From the NCBI RefSeq assembly GCF_011388195.1, contig NZ_CP049990.1, forward strand, positions 124,001-188,000: a DNA stretch of 64,000 bases. The letters are read 5' to 3'. Shown here one piece after another: positions 52,521-60,986 of the stretch. Each line of letters begins with the position of its first letter. Position 1 is the first letter of the stretch. Origin of the DNA: Pusillimonas sp. DMV24BSW_D (GTDB lineage: Bacteria; Pseudomonadota; Gammaproteobacteria; Burkholderiales; Burkholderiaceae_B). Made by a program: the position numbers and the translations under genes. The notes beneath the pieces are model-generated. The model did no database searches. It saw only the letters and a program-made list of their open reading frames with translations, and was not told the DNA's origin.

Positions 52521-54671
52521 ATGTCCTCTTCGCATAACCGCGCAGATAAGGCCTCTGTGTGCCGCCTTTCCGCCCTTACGCTTGCGCTGCTCAGCGCCGG
52601 CTCAACCGTCTGGGCGCAAACAACCGACAATGCCGACACCCAGACACGCGCGCTGGCACCTATTGTTGTTCAAGGCCAGGATGCCCAATCACCCTTGGGC
52701 CCGGTCGACGGCTATATTGCCACCCGCTCAATCAGCGCGACCAAAACCGACACACCCCTCATTGAAACACCGCAATCAGTCACCGTTGTCACACAAGAGC
52801 AAATAGAAGACACGGGCGCACAGAGCCTTCAGGATGCGCTGAACTACGCGGCCGGGGTACGTACCGAAGCATACGGCGTCGACTCACGCTCCGACAATTT
52901 CCGTATTCGCGGCGCCTCGCCCTCCATTTACCTGGACGGCCTGCGCACCAACTATAACTACTACACCAGTACAACCCGCACGGAACCCTACACGCTCGAA
53001 CGCGTCGAGGTCTTGCGGGGCCCGTCATCCATGCTTTATGGCCAGGGCAGCACAGCCGGCGTCATTAATATGGTTAGCAAACGGCCACAGGAAGAGGCAC
53101 ATCACGAAATTGGCATCTCCTATGGTTCGCATAACCGCCGTCAAATACAGGCAGACCTCACCGGAGCAATCGATGAAGACGGAAAGTGGCTGTATCGTCT
53201 GGTTGCACTAAAGCGCAAGTCCAACACGCAAGTCGATTACGTGCGGGACGACCGTTGGGTACTGGCACCGTCATTGACCTGGCGGCCCAGCGCCTCAACT
53301 TCGCTCACCCTGCTGGCGTTATTACAGGAAGACAAATCAGGCTCAACCTCCCAGTTCTTCCCTTGGGAAGGGGTGGCCACCTACAACCCAAACGGGCAAC
53401 TACCCACCAACCGATTCATTGGTGACCCCGACTGGGATCGCTACAACTCGAAGCGCCGCGCCATAGGTTGGGAGTTCGAACACAAGTTCAACGATAACTG
53501 GACTGTTCGTCAAAACACCCGCTTCTCGAAAAATGAAGTGGATTACCGCTCACTCTATGGCGACAGCTTCACACTGCCAGGCGGCTGGGCCGGCGACCCA
53601 ATCAACAAACGCATGCTGGGCCGCATTGCCTATGGCTCCATCAAGAATGTGTTCATGGCCTCGGCCGACCAGCATCTGGAAGGTAAATTTGAAACCGGCG
53701 CGTTGAAACACCATGTGTTGCTTGGCTTTGACGCCACCTACGGTCGAGAAGAAGAGCGCTCAGCTTACGATGCGCCAAACTACAACGGTGGCACCGTACC
53801 GCTGATCGACGCCTACAATCCGGTTTATCCCGCCTACACCCCTCCCTCATTCTCTGAGCTTCCCACCATTCGCCAACGCGATATCGGTTTCTACCTGCAA
53901 GATCAGATGCGCTATCAGAACTGGATTTTCGTAGCGGGCCTGCGATACGACCGTTCCACTAACGCGCCCGATGGCGGGCAGGATCAAACATCCACCGCGT
54001 GGACCAATCGCTTCGGCATCATGTACGCCTTCGAAAACGGCATTTCGCCCTATGTCAGCTACAGCGAATCATTCACTCCAGTATTAGGCCGCACGTCTGC
54101 CGGCTCTCCCTATGTACCGTTGCGTGGCAAACAAATTGAAGCCGGCTTGAAATACGAGTCGCTCAACGGCAACATTCTTGTCAACACGGCGGTCTACAAC
54201 CTGAAAGAAGAAAATCGCCTGGTCAGTGACCCGGCCAACCCGACTCAAAACATTCAGGCCGGCAAAACAACCAACCGTGGTTTTGAAATTGAGGTGAAAG
54301 CGAAAGTGACCCGCAAGCTTAATGTGCTGGCCAACTACAACTACACCGATGTCGACGAACAACTGGAAGCATTGCCTCGCCATCAGGCGGCCTTGTGGGG
54401 CAAATACCAAATTACCGGTGAAGAGCAAAATGGGCTTTCCGCCGGTGCCGGTGTACGTTGGTTCGGCGCCTTCACCGACGGCAACGCACCGCGCACGCCC
54501 AGCGTTACCCTGGTCGATGCCATGATCGCCTACGAAACACCCGATTGGCGCCTGGCACTGAATGCCAACAACATTTTCGACAAGGTTTACGTCAGTACAT
54601 GCCTGTCGCGCGGTGACTGCTGGTATGGTGCGCGCCGCAGTATTGTTGCCTCGGCCACCTATAAGTTTTAA
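52521..54671 (+). CDS. TonB-dependent siderophore receptor
   Basis: 716 residues from the ATG at 52521 with CAGGGAG upstream; the open frame before it (from 52275) shadows the small membrane gene. Seen: signal peptide (about 1-33, ending VWAQ), TonB-box region ALAPIVVQG, plug domain with TPQSVTVVTQEQIEDTGAQSL and VLRGPSSMLYGQGSTAGVIN, then a 22-strand barrel ending TYKF. The plug closely follows the ferrichrome/hydroxamate-type siderophore receptor family (TIGR01783). Imports ferric siderophore across the outer membrane. Two hairpins follow the stop. Confidence 0.95.
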   Translation: MSSSHNRADKASVCRLSALTLALLSAGSTVWAQTTDNADTQTRALAPIVVQGQDAQSPLGPVDGYIATRSISATKTDTPLIETPQSVTVVTQEQIEDTGAQSLQDALNYAAGVRTEAYGVDSRSDNFRIRGASPSIYLDGLRTNYNYYTSTTRTEPYTLERVEVLRGPSSMLYGQGSTAGVINMVSKRPQEEAHHEIGISYGSHNRRQIQADLTGAIDEDGKWLYRLVALKRKSNTQVDYVRDDRWVLAPSLTWRPSASTSLTLLALLQEDKSGSTSQFFPWEGVATYNPNGQLPTNRFIGDPDWDRYNSKRRAIGWEFEHKFNDNWTVRQNTRFSKNEVDYRSLYGDSFTLPGGWAGDPINKRMLGRIAYGSIKNVFMASADQHLEGKFETGALKHHVLLGFDATYGREEERSAYDAPNYNGGTVPLIDAYNPVYPAYTPPSFSELPTIRQRDIGFYLQDQMRYQNWIFVAGLRYDRSTNAPDGGQDQTSTAWTNRFGIMYAFENGISPYVSYSESFTPVLGRTSAGSPYVPLRGKQIEAGLKYESLNGNILVNTAVYNLKEENRLVSDPANPTQNIQAGKTTNRGFEIEVKAKVTRKLNVLANYNYTDVDEQLEALPRHQAALWGKYQITGEEQNGLSAGAGVRWFGAFTDGNAPRTPSVTLVDAMIAYETPDWRLALNANNIFDKVYVSTCLSRGDCWYGARRSIVASATYKF

Positions 54672-54688
54672 GCTAACCTTTCGCCGAT

Positions 54689-54739
54689 GGGTGGGAAGGT
54701 GCCTTCCCACCCGCACAGCGCCGCCTTCAGCGGCGTTTT
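54689..54739 (+). terminator. Terminator of the iron-uptake operon
   Basis: Two hairpins follow the receptor gene. The first is GGGTGGGAAGG (54689-54699) with CCTTCCCACCC (54702-54712), with no T run. The second, CGCCGC (54719-54724) and GCGGCG (54730-54735), is followed by TTTT and looks like the actual rho-independent terminator. Confidence 0.75.
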
Positions 54740-54763
54740 GTATTTCAACGTATCGGGTTTGTT

Positions 54764-55453
54764 ATGCGCACACGTTTCCATTCCTGGCTATTTGGTTTAA
54801 TACTCGCAATGAGCAGCTTGTTTCCCACCGACTCGATCGCCAGCGAATTACCCGCCGGTTTCACCTATCTGGAAGAAGCCATTCCCGACATCAAGATCAA
54901 CCTGATGTACACCAGCAGCGATAACTTTCTGGGGCGCCCGGTCAACGGATATGAGAACGCGCGCGCCGTCCTTACCAAATCGGCCGCACAAGCGTTAAAG
55001 CAAGCACAAGATAGCTTGAAACCTTTTGGGCTCGGTTTATTGATTTACGATGCCTATCGCCCACAACGCGCAGTCGACGATTTCATTGCCTGGTCTCGCA
55101 CCGATGACAATAAAATGCGCGAAAGTTATTACCCTGATGTTTCCAAGCCCGACCTATTCAAAGAAGGCTATATTGCCGCTAAATCAGGACACAGCCGCGG
55201 CAGCACGGTCGACCTGACCCTATGCGACCTGAACACAGGAATGCCACTGGACATGGGCACACGGATAGACTTTCTTGGCAAGGAATCCTGGCCCGACTAT
55301 GCCGGCGTCACAGCTCAACAACGCGCGAACCGGCTGTTGTTAAGAAGAATCATGATGGAACACGGTTTCATCCCGCTGCAACAAGAATGGTGGCATTTCA
55401 CTTTGGAAAATGAACCTTTTCCAGAAACCTATTTTGATTTTGTGGCGCGATAA
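54764..55453 (+). CDS. D-alanyl-D-alanine dipeptidase, VanX/DdpX family
   Basis: 229 residues, peptidase family M15D. Seen: signal peptide (about 1-27), IKINLMYTSSDNFLGRPVNGY, catalytic Arg in LLIYDAYRPQRA, zinc ligands His and Asp in SGHSRGSTVDLTL (about 141-153), and Glu/His in EWWHFTLE (about 208-212). All catalytic positions present. Hydrolyses D-Ala-D-Ala. The signal peptide places it in the periplasm, as for DdpX-type recycling and nutrition, so it does not imply vancomycin resistance; no vanH or vanA homologue adjoins. Confidence 0.92.
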   Translation: MRTRFHSWLFGLILAMSSLFPTDSIASELPAGFTYLEEAIPDIKINLMYTSSDNFLGRPVNGYENARAVLTKSAAQALKQAQDSLKPFGLGLLIYDAYRPQRAVDDFIAWSRTDDNKMRESYYPDVSKPDLFKEGYIAAKSGHSRGSTVDLTLCDLNTGMPLDMGTRIDFLGKESWPDYAGVTAQQRANRLLLRRIMMEHGFIPLQQEWWHFTLENEPFPETYFDFVAR

Positions 55454-55465
55454 GAACCAAGGTGC

Positions 55466-56851
55466 TCAAGCCTGCATAGCCATACACACCCGATTACGGC
55501 CGGTTTCTTTAGCCTCATACAAAGCGTTATCGGCTTCACGCAGCAGATAGCTGTAATCAGGATGGCCCGAGTACACTGCACACCCGATACTCACGGTTAA
55601 CTTGAACACATCAGTTTGAGGCAACTCAAACTGATGCGCCTCTACAGCTGCGCGAAGGGCCTCACTGAGTTCCAACGCCTGATGCCGCCCCACATCAACC
55701 AGAATCACCAGGAACTCTTCACCCCCCATTCTGAACAGAAAATCTCCACCGCGGCATTGTTTCTGCAAAAGAGCAGCTACCTGCTGCACAACCACATCAC
55801 CCGCTTCATGACCATAACGATCATTAATACGTTTAAAGTAGTCAATATCAACCGACACAACAGCAAATTCCCGCCCTTGATTGCGACACAGATCGATCTC
55901 GCGAGACAACACCGTTGGCAGAAACTTTCGATTCAACAAATGAGTAAGAACATCTTTACCCGACTCAAGCTCCAGGCTCTTTTCAAACAAACTTGACAGC
56001 TGCAGCAACAAATTCTGGGCATGTGTTTTAAGCACACGCAATTGCTCAGCCCGCAACGACAGATCGTGTGCGCTGCGTTCAATGCGCTGCAAACAAACAG
56101 TATCAACCTCTTCAATAACCTGCTCTATTACTGCGCATTCGGTCACCCCCTGAAAGGCGTGCGACCCTTTATGCCTGAACCACAAGCCAAACTCCGATTC
56201 CCGAATACGCGGCAAACGGGTGTCCGTTAGGCCGCCCAACGCCGCCTGAAACATCGCCTCACTTTCCCAGTTCAATAGCGCGGCCTTTTGTTTCTCCTTC
56301 TCGGTCGACAAATTTTCGGTAATTGAAAACAAACGATACGCTTCGTTGGACTTGGCCTGACGTTCAACATTCAAGGTATACGCTTCGCTCATCACCTCCA
56401 TAGCCAGATCAATACGGGAACAAAACAACCGTATCGAAAAATGCCGCTGTTGTTGCGCGATATCGGCGGCGTTATCCACCAATGCAGCGTAGCGACTTTT
56501 AAGGCAACGTGCGCCTTTCAACACAACCGATACTGGAATGTCAACACGAGCGTGAATCGCGCCAATATTACGTTGATGGGTGTATAAAGCATGAATTTCG
56601 GCAGGCGTTTTTGCTGCATTCAAATCAACCAGCCATTGCATCATTGAGCGATGCAAACGTTGTTTTACTTTATCGTGAGTAAGAAACTGCCCCGCCTCTA
56701 CATCATCGAGCATGGTTTGATAGAAGTAATCGGCCAACAATGGCGCGTGGTGCGTCACCAGTTCAGCCGTCACATACTCAACGACAGGCTCAACTCTTTC
56801 ATGAAGCGCCTTCCATTCACGTTCAAAATGATTGTCAACCAGACCATCCAT
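55466..56851 (-). CDS. dosC: Globin-coupled diguanylate cyclase (DosC/GReg-like oxygen sensor)
   Basis: 461 residues, matching DosC (460). Seen: N-terminal globin-coupled sensor domain with the proximal haem His in GAIHARVDIPVSVVL (about residue 100) and distal-side DYFYQTML (about 41-48); a helical middle domain (about 165-290); GGDEF domain with GGEEF (about 375-379) preceded by HLLNRKFLPTVL and DIDYFKRINDRYGHEAGD. Synthesises c-di-GMP in response to O2 at the haem (known for DosC, BpeGReg). No partner DosP in the window. Convergent with the dipeptidase gene. Confidence 0.93.
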   Translation of the reverse strand: MDGLVDNHFEREWKALHERVEPVVEYVTAELVTHHAPLLADYFYQTMLDDVEAGQFLTHDKVKQRLHRSMMQWLVDLNAAKTPAEIHALYTHQRNIGAIHARVDIPVSVVLKGARCLKSRYAALVDNAADIAQQQRHFSIRLFCSRIDLAMEVMSEAYTLNVERQAKSNEAYRLFSITENLSTEKEKQKAALLNWESEAMFQAALGGLTDTRLPRIRESEFGLWFRHKGSHAFQGVTECAVIEQVIEEVDTVCLQRIERSAHDLSLRAEQLRVLKTHAQNLLLQLSSLFEKSLELESGKDVLTHLLNRKFLPTVLSREIDLCRNQGREFAVVSVDIDYFKRINDRYGHEAGDVVVQQVAALLQKQCRGGDFLFRMGGEEFLVILVDVGRHQALELSEALRAAVEAHQFELPQTDVFKLTVSIGCAVYSGHPDYSYLLREADNALYEAKETGRNRVCMAMQA

Positions 56852-56899
56852 ATACTCAAAAACTCACTTCAAGAACAACCATATTCTTAGACGCTAAAT

Positions 56900-58300
56900 T
56901 TAATGATGAAAGCCGCCCGCCTCTCCCGCGCTCATGGGTACATCAACCGGGTGCCTCTCGAAATACTCAAGACTGCGTTTCATATCATCGACCAAAAGAC
57001 TCACCAAATCACGGCTGACCCCGTGCCGCACCAGCACCCGCTGTATCACCAAATCGGTTCTGTTCGCCGGCATGGAATACGCCGGCACCTGCCAGCCGCG
57101 ACTGCGCAGCCGATCGGCAAAGTCGTACAAGGTATAACCACGCGACTGCGCATCGTCTTTCAGCGTCCAGCACACAGCCGGCAAGCCGCGCTTCATGTCG
57201 CCGTCGAACAGCACTTTGAAAGGTCCCAGCTTGTCGATTTCCTGCGCCAGATACTGCGCGGCTTCGTAACACGCCGTTTGAATCTTACGGTATCCCTCAA
57301 TACCAAGACGCAAAAAGTTATAGTACTGCGCCACGATTTGCCCCCCAGGGCGTGAAAAATTCAGCGCAAAAGTAGGCATATTGCCGCCCAGATAGTTAAC
57401 GTCGAAAATCAGCTCGCGAGGTAAGCTTTCTGCATCACGCCATACGATCCAGCCCACACCCAGCGGCGACAGACCGAACTTATGGCCCGAAGCATTAATC
57501 GAGTGCACGCGGGGCAAACGGAAATCCCATTTCAGTTCGGGCGCGCAAAAAGGCGCCAGAAAACCACCGCTCGCACCATCAACGTGCATGGGAATATCGA
57601 GCCCGGTTTGCGCCTGCAATTGATCCAACGCCTGGCTAATGGCTTCAACCGGCTCGTAATCGCAAGTAAATGTGACGCCCAGTGTAGGCACGACCCCAAT
57701 CGTGTTTTCATCAACACGTTTTATCACCTCTTCAGGAGACAAAATCAAACGGTCTCCCTCCAACGGCACTTCCCGAAGTTCAACATCGAAATAACGTGCA
57801 AACTTATGCCAGCATATTTGCACCGGACCACAAATAAGGTTCGGCTTATCGGTTGGCTTTCCTTGCGCCTGCCTTTTCTTGCGCCATTGCCATTTCAACG
57901 CCAACCCTCCCAGCATTGCCGCTTCTGAGGAACCGGTTGTGGAACACCCCAACGTATTCTCCGCCGCAGGGGAATGCCATAAATCAGCCAGCATGTGCAC
58001 GCAACGCGCCTCTATTTCGGCCGTTTGCGGGTACTCATCCTTGTCGATCATGTTTTTATCGATGCATTCATCCATAAGACGATGCACCTCATCCTCAACC
58101 CAGGTTTGGCAGAACGTCGCCAGGTTCTGGCGTGAATTCCCGTCGAGCATCAATTCATCGTGAACCACCTGATACACATGTCGAGGATCCTGCTCTATTT
58201 TCGGGAAACGGTACTTTGGCATACTCACCGACAGGTCGGTTGAAGCATAAACATCGTCGAGCAAACGGTCGCGAATTCTGTTCCGGGAATGAAGAGGCAT
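56900..58300 (-). CDS. gadB: Glutamate decarboxylase
   Basis: 466 residues, PLP enzyme converting glutamate to GABA plus CO2 and consuming a proton. Seen: N-terminal [19 protein letters not shown] as in Gad[21 protein letters not shown], the PLP Lys in [14 protein letters not shown] (about 272), and a C-terminal tail ending GGFHH, resembling the pH-gating His tail of E. coli GadB (SFKHT). The associated GadC antiporter is absent here. Probable acid-stress enzyme. Divergent from the SBP-PAS-GGDEF-EAL gene. Confidence 0.95.
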   Translation of the reverse strand: MPLHSRNRIRDRLLDDVYASTDLSVSMPKYRFPKIEQDPRHVYQVVHDELMLDGNSRQNLATFCQTWVEDEVHRLMDECIDKNMIDKDEYPQTAEIEARCVHMLADLWHSPAAENTLGCSTTGSSEAAMLGGLALKWQWRKKRQAQGKPTDKPNLICGPVQICWHKFARYFDVELREVPLEGDRLILSPEEVIKRVDENTIGVVPTLGVTFTCDYEPVEAISQALDQLQAQTGLDIPMHVDGASGGFLAPFCAPELKWDFRLPRVHSINASGHKFGLSPLGVGWIVWRDAESLPRELIFDVNYLGGNMPTFALNFSRPGGQIVAQYYNFLRLGIEGYRKIQTACYEAAQYLAQEIDKLGPFKVLFDGDMKRGLPAVCWTLKDDAQSRGYTLYDFADRLRSRGWQVPAYSMPANRTDLVIQRVLVRHGVSRDLVSLLVDDMKRSLEYFERHPVDVPMSAGEAGGFHH

Positions 58301-58337
58301 GGCTTAACCTGAATTATGTTGTACGGGGAAAGAATCA

Positions 58338-58354
58338 GTGTCAAAATCAGACAC
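58338..58354. promoter_or_regulatory. Inverted repeat between gadB and the sensor gene
   Basis: GTGTC (58338-58342) and GACAC (58350-58354) with a 7-base spacer, in the 106-base divergent intergenic region. Too short to be assigned to a regulator; may control either gene. Confidence 0.3.
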
Positions 58355-58406
58355 GGGGTTAGCCACATGTTAACGGAAACCACTCCCTTTCTACAGCAAG
58401 GACTCC

Positions 58407-60986
58407 ATGGCCGTTAAACCGCCTGTTTATGTCAGCCGCATTTCCAAATGGGTGTGTGGTTTTAGCTTGGCGCTCCTGCTTCCATTAACAAGCGCGCAAG
58501 CGCAATCAGTGCGCGTGGGCGTGTACCACAACCCGCCCAAAATATTTATCTCTCCAGACGGACGCATTACCGGAATTTTCGGCGATCTCATTAACGCCAT
58601 TGCCGACAAGCAAGGTTGGGATATTGAAGTAGTTCCCTGTAGTTGGGAGGCGTGTCTGCAATTAACCCAGCAAGGCAACATTGACCTGATGCCCGACGTG
58701 GCTCTTTCAGAGTTGCGCGATACGCAGCTTGATTTTCACCAAACTCCTGCTTTGTACAGTTGGTCTCAGGTGTACCAGAACCCAACCCAAAACATTCAAT
58801 CTTTCCGTGACTTCGAAGGCAAGCGCATTGTGGTTCTTGCGCAATCCATTCAACAGTCATACCTCGAATCGGCGCTTGCAGGGTTCGGGGTAAACGCAAA
58901 AATCATACCTGTTGATCGCTACGAAGAAGGGTTCAAGCTCGTAGAACAAGGGCAGGCCGATGCCGTGGTGTCGAACCATCATTTCGGCAACTACACCGCC
59001 AACACGTTCAATGTTGAAGAAACGCCCATTATTTTTCTTCCGAGCGGGCTTTACTTCACAACGGCCGAAGGTCGGAATCCCGCTTTGCTGGCAACAGTCG
59101 ACCAGCAACTTCAAGCCTGGCAGGCGGACACGCAATCGTTCTACTACGACACTTTGAAAAAATGGGGTGGCGAGCCGATCATTTCAGAAGTACCACGATA
59201 TGTCTGGTGGACACTTGCTGTAAGCCTGGCACTGCTTGGATTAACATTATTTGCCGCGTCTCGACTTCGCCGGGAAGTAAAGCAACGTAAACGGCGTTTG
59301 GCTGAAAGCGAGTCACTACGCAACACCATTCTGGATGCCGTCGACGCCTGCATCTACATCAAAGACCTGGAATTCCGTTATTTATATGTAAATCAGGCGG
59401 CCTCGAAACTGTTCAATCGCCCTGCCGCCGATATCGTCGGCAAAAAAGACGAAGACCTTTTCGACCTGGAAACGGTAAAACATCTTAACGAGATTGACCA
59501 CCAAGTTATTGAAAAAGGTGAACGCTTTGCCGGCGAAGAGGTCGACACAACACGCAACAACAATCAGACCACTTATTTTTATTCCGTAAAGATTCCGTTG
59601 CGCGACGCCGGAAATAGAATCGTCGGGCTATGTGGAATATCAACCGACATTTCCCAGCAGCGCCAGTTTCGTGACACCATTGAAAAGCTGTCCAAATATG
59701 ACGCCTTAACCGCACTACCCAATCGAAGCTATTTCTTCGAACAGCTTGAGGAACGCTTGCACAACAACGCAATGCGTCTGATGAATGCCGCACTTATCAT
59801 TGTCAATATCGATGACTTCCGTTCGCTGAACGACACGCAGGGTCATCGGGTTGGTGATTTACTGCTTATCGCTGTGACCAACACCATTACCGGACTATGT
59901 CGGCCCAACGATCTCGCCGCACGACTTGTGGGCGACTCCTTCGTCATCTATGTCGACGAACTCCCCTCTTTATACGCTCAGGCAAACAGCCATGTACTTG
60001 ACTTTGCCGACGCGGTGCGCAAACAGCTTGGCCGGCCTTTTATGCTGGAGCAGCTCGAATACCAGGGAAGTGTCTGTATTGGCGCCACCATATTCAACGC
60101 CCACACCACCCTTGCCGAAGAGGCATTGAAACAAGCCGAACTGGCGCTATACCAGGCAAAATCTGTAGGGCGCGGCACAATTCGCGTTTTTGAACCTGAA
60201 ATGGAGGCCCTTGCCACTGCGCGCACGGAAATGGAACGCGGCCTGCGCCAGGCGATTGAACGAAACGAGTTCATTCTGTACTACCAGCCTCAAATAGACC
60301 GTGCCGACGGCATTGTCGGCGTCGAAGCACTGGTGCGGTGGCGGCACCCCCAACAAGGTTTAACATCGCCGGCCAGTTTTATTCCGCTGGCCGAACTCAC
60401 TGGGTTGATAGTGCCGCTTGGGAAAAAAGTGCTGCACATGGCATGTCGCCAATTGGCGCTGTGGCACGCGTACCCCGCCACACAACACCTAACCATTGCG
60501 GTGAATGTCAGTGCGAAAGAATTCTTCGACGACGGATTCGTTGATTATGTATCACATACCTTGAATGAAACCGGTGCCCCCCCGGAAAAACTGGAACTGG
60601 AACTGACCGAAAGCCAACTCATGCAAGACGTTGATGCAGCCATTAAAAAAATGCAGGCCTTGAAACAAAAAGGCATACGGCTGGCACTGGACGACTTCGG
60701 CACCGGCTATTCGTCGTTAAGCCAAATTCAACAACTGCCGGTAGACCAATTAAAAATTGACGCTGTTTTTGTACGTGACCTGGTTTTCAACCGCAACGAC
60801 ATAGCCATCGTTCAAACTATTATTAACCTGGGCAAGGCGTTAAATCTGGATGTCATTGCCGAAGGCGTCGAAACCCAGGCGCAGCGAGACGTACTGGCCC
60901 AGTTGGGCTGCCATAAATACCAAGGCTTCTTCTACGGCAAACCTGAGCCCGCAGAAACCTTCACAGAAAGCCTTATGGTGACCTAA
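58407..60986 (+). CDS. Periplasmic-SBP sensor with PAS, degenerate GGDEF and EAL domains
   Basis: 859 residues. Seen: signal peptide (about 1-31), solute-binding-protein-3 domain (about 33-255; VRVGVYHNPPKIFISPDGR), TM helix (about 268-288), PAS (about 305-415; LEFRYLYVNQAAS), GGDEF-like (about 425-585) with VGDSF in place of GGDEF so probably no cyclase activity, and EAL (about 605-855) with EALVRW, VNVSAKEF, ELTESQLM, DDFGTGYSSL, KIDAVFV and AEGVET intact. Predicted phosphodiesterase tuned by a periplasmic small ligand. AAGGA precedes the start. Confidence 0.93.
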   Translation: MAVKPPVYVSRISKWVCGFSLALLLPLTSAQAQSVRVGVYHNPPKIFISPDGRITGIFGDLINAIADKQGWDIEVVPCSWEACLQLTQQGNIDLMPDVALSELRDTQLDFHQTPALYSWSQVYQNPTQNIQSFRDFEGKRIVVLAQSIQQSYLESALAGFGVNAKIIPVDRYEEGFKLVEQGQADAVVSNHHFGNYTANTFNVEETPIIFLPSGLYFTTAEGRNPALLATVDQQLQAWQADTQSFYYDTLKKWGGEPIISEVPRYVWWTLAVSLALLGLTLFAASRLRREVKQRKRRLAESESLRNTILDAVDACIYIKDLEFRYLYVNQAASKLFNRPAADIVGKKDEDLFDLETVKHLNEIDHQVIEKGERFAGEEVDTTRNNNQTTYFYSVKIPLRDAGNRIVGLCGISTDISQQRQFRDTIEKLSKYDALTALPNRSYFFEQLEERLHNNAMRLMNAALIIVNIDDFRSLNDTQGHRVGDLLLIAVTNTITGLCRPNDLAARLVGDSFVIYVDELPSLYAQANSHVLDFADAVRKQLGRPFMLEQLEYQGSVCIGATIFNAHTTLAEEALKQAELALYQAKSVGRGTIRVFEPEMEALATARTEMERGLRQAIERNEFILYYQPQIDRADGIVGVEALVRWRHPQQGLTSPASFIPLAELTGLIVPLGKKVLHMACRQLALWHAYPATQHLTIAVNVSAKEFFDDGFVDYVSHTLNETGAPPEKLELELTESQLMQDVDAAIKKMQALKQKGIRLALDDFGTGYSSLSQIQQLPVDQLKIDAVFVRDLVFNRNDIAIVQTIINLGKALNLDVIAEGVETQAQRDVLAQLGCHKYQGFFYGKPEPAETFTESLMVT

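Noticed and set aside
54764-55453. Vancomycin resistance gene
   Set aside because: VanX-type alone, exported and without vanH/vanA, in a Gram-negative setting; a recycling enzyme is the simpler reading.
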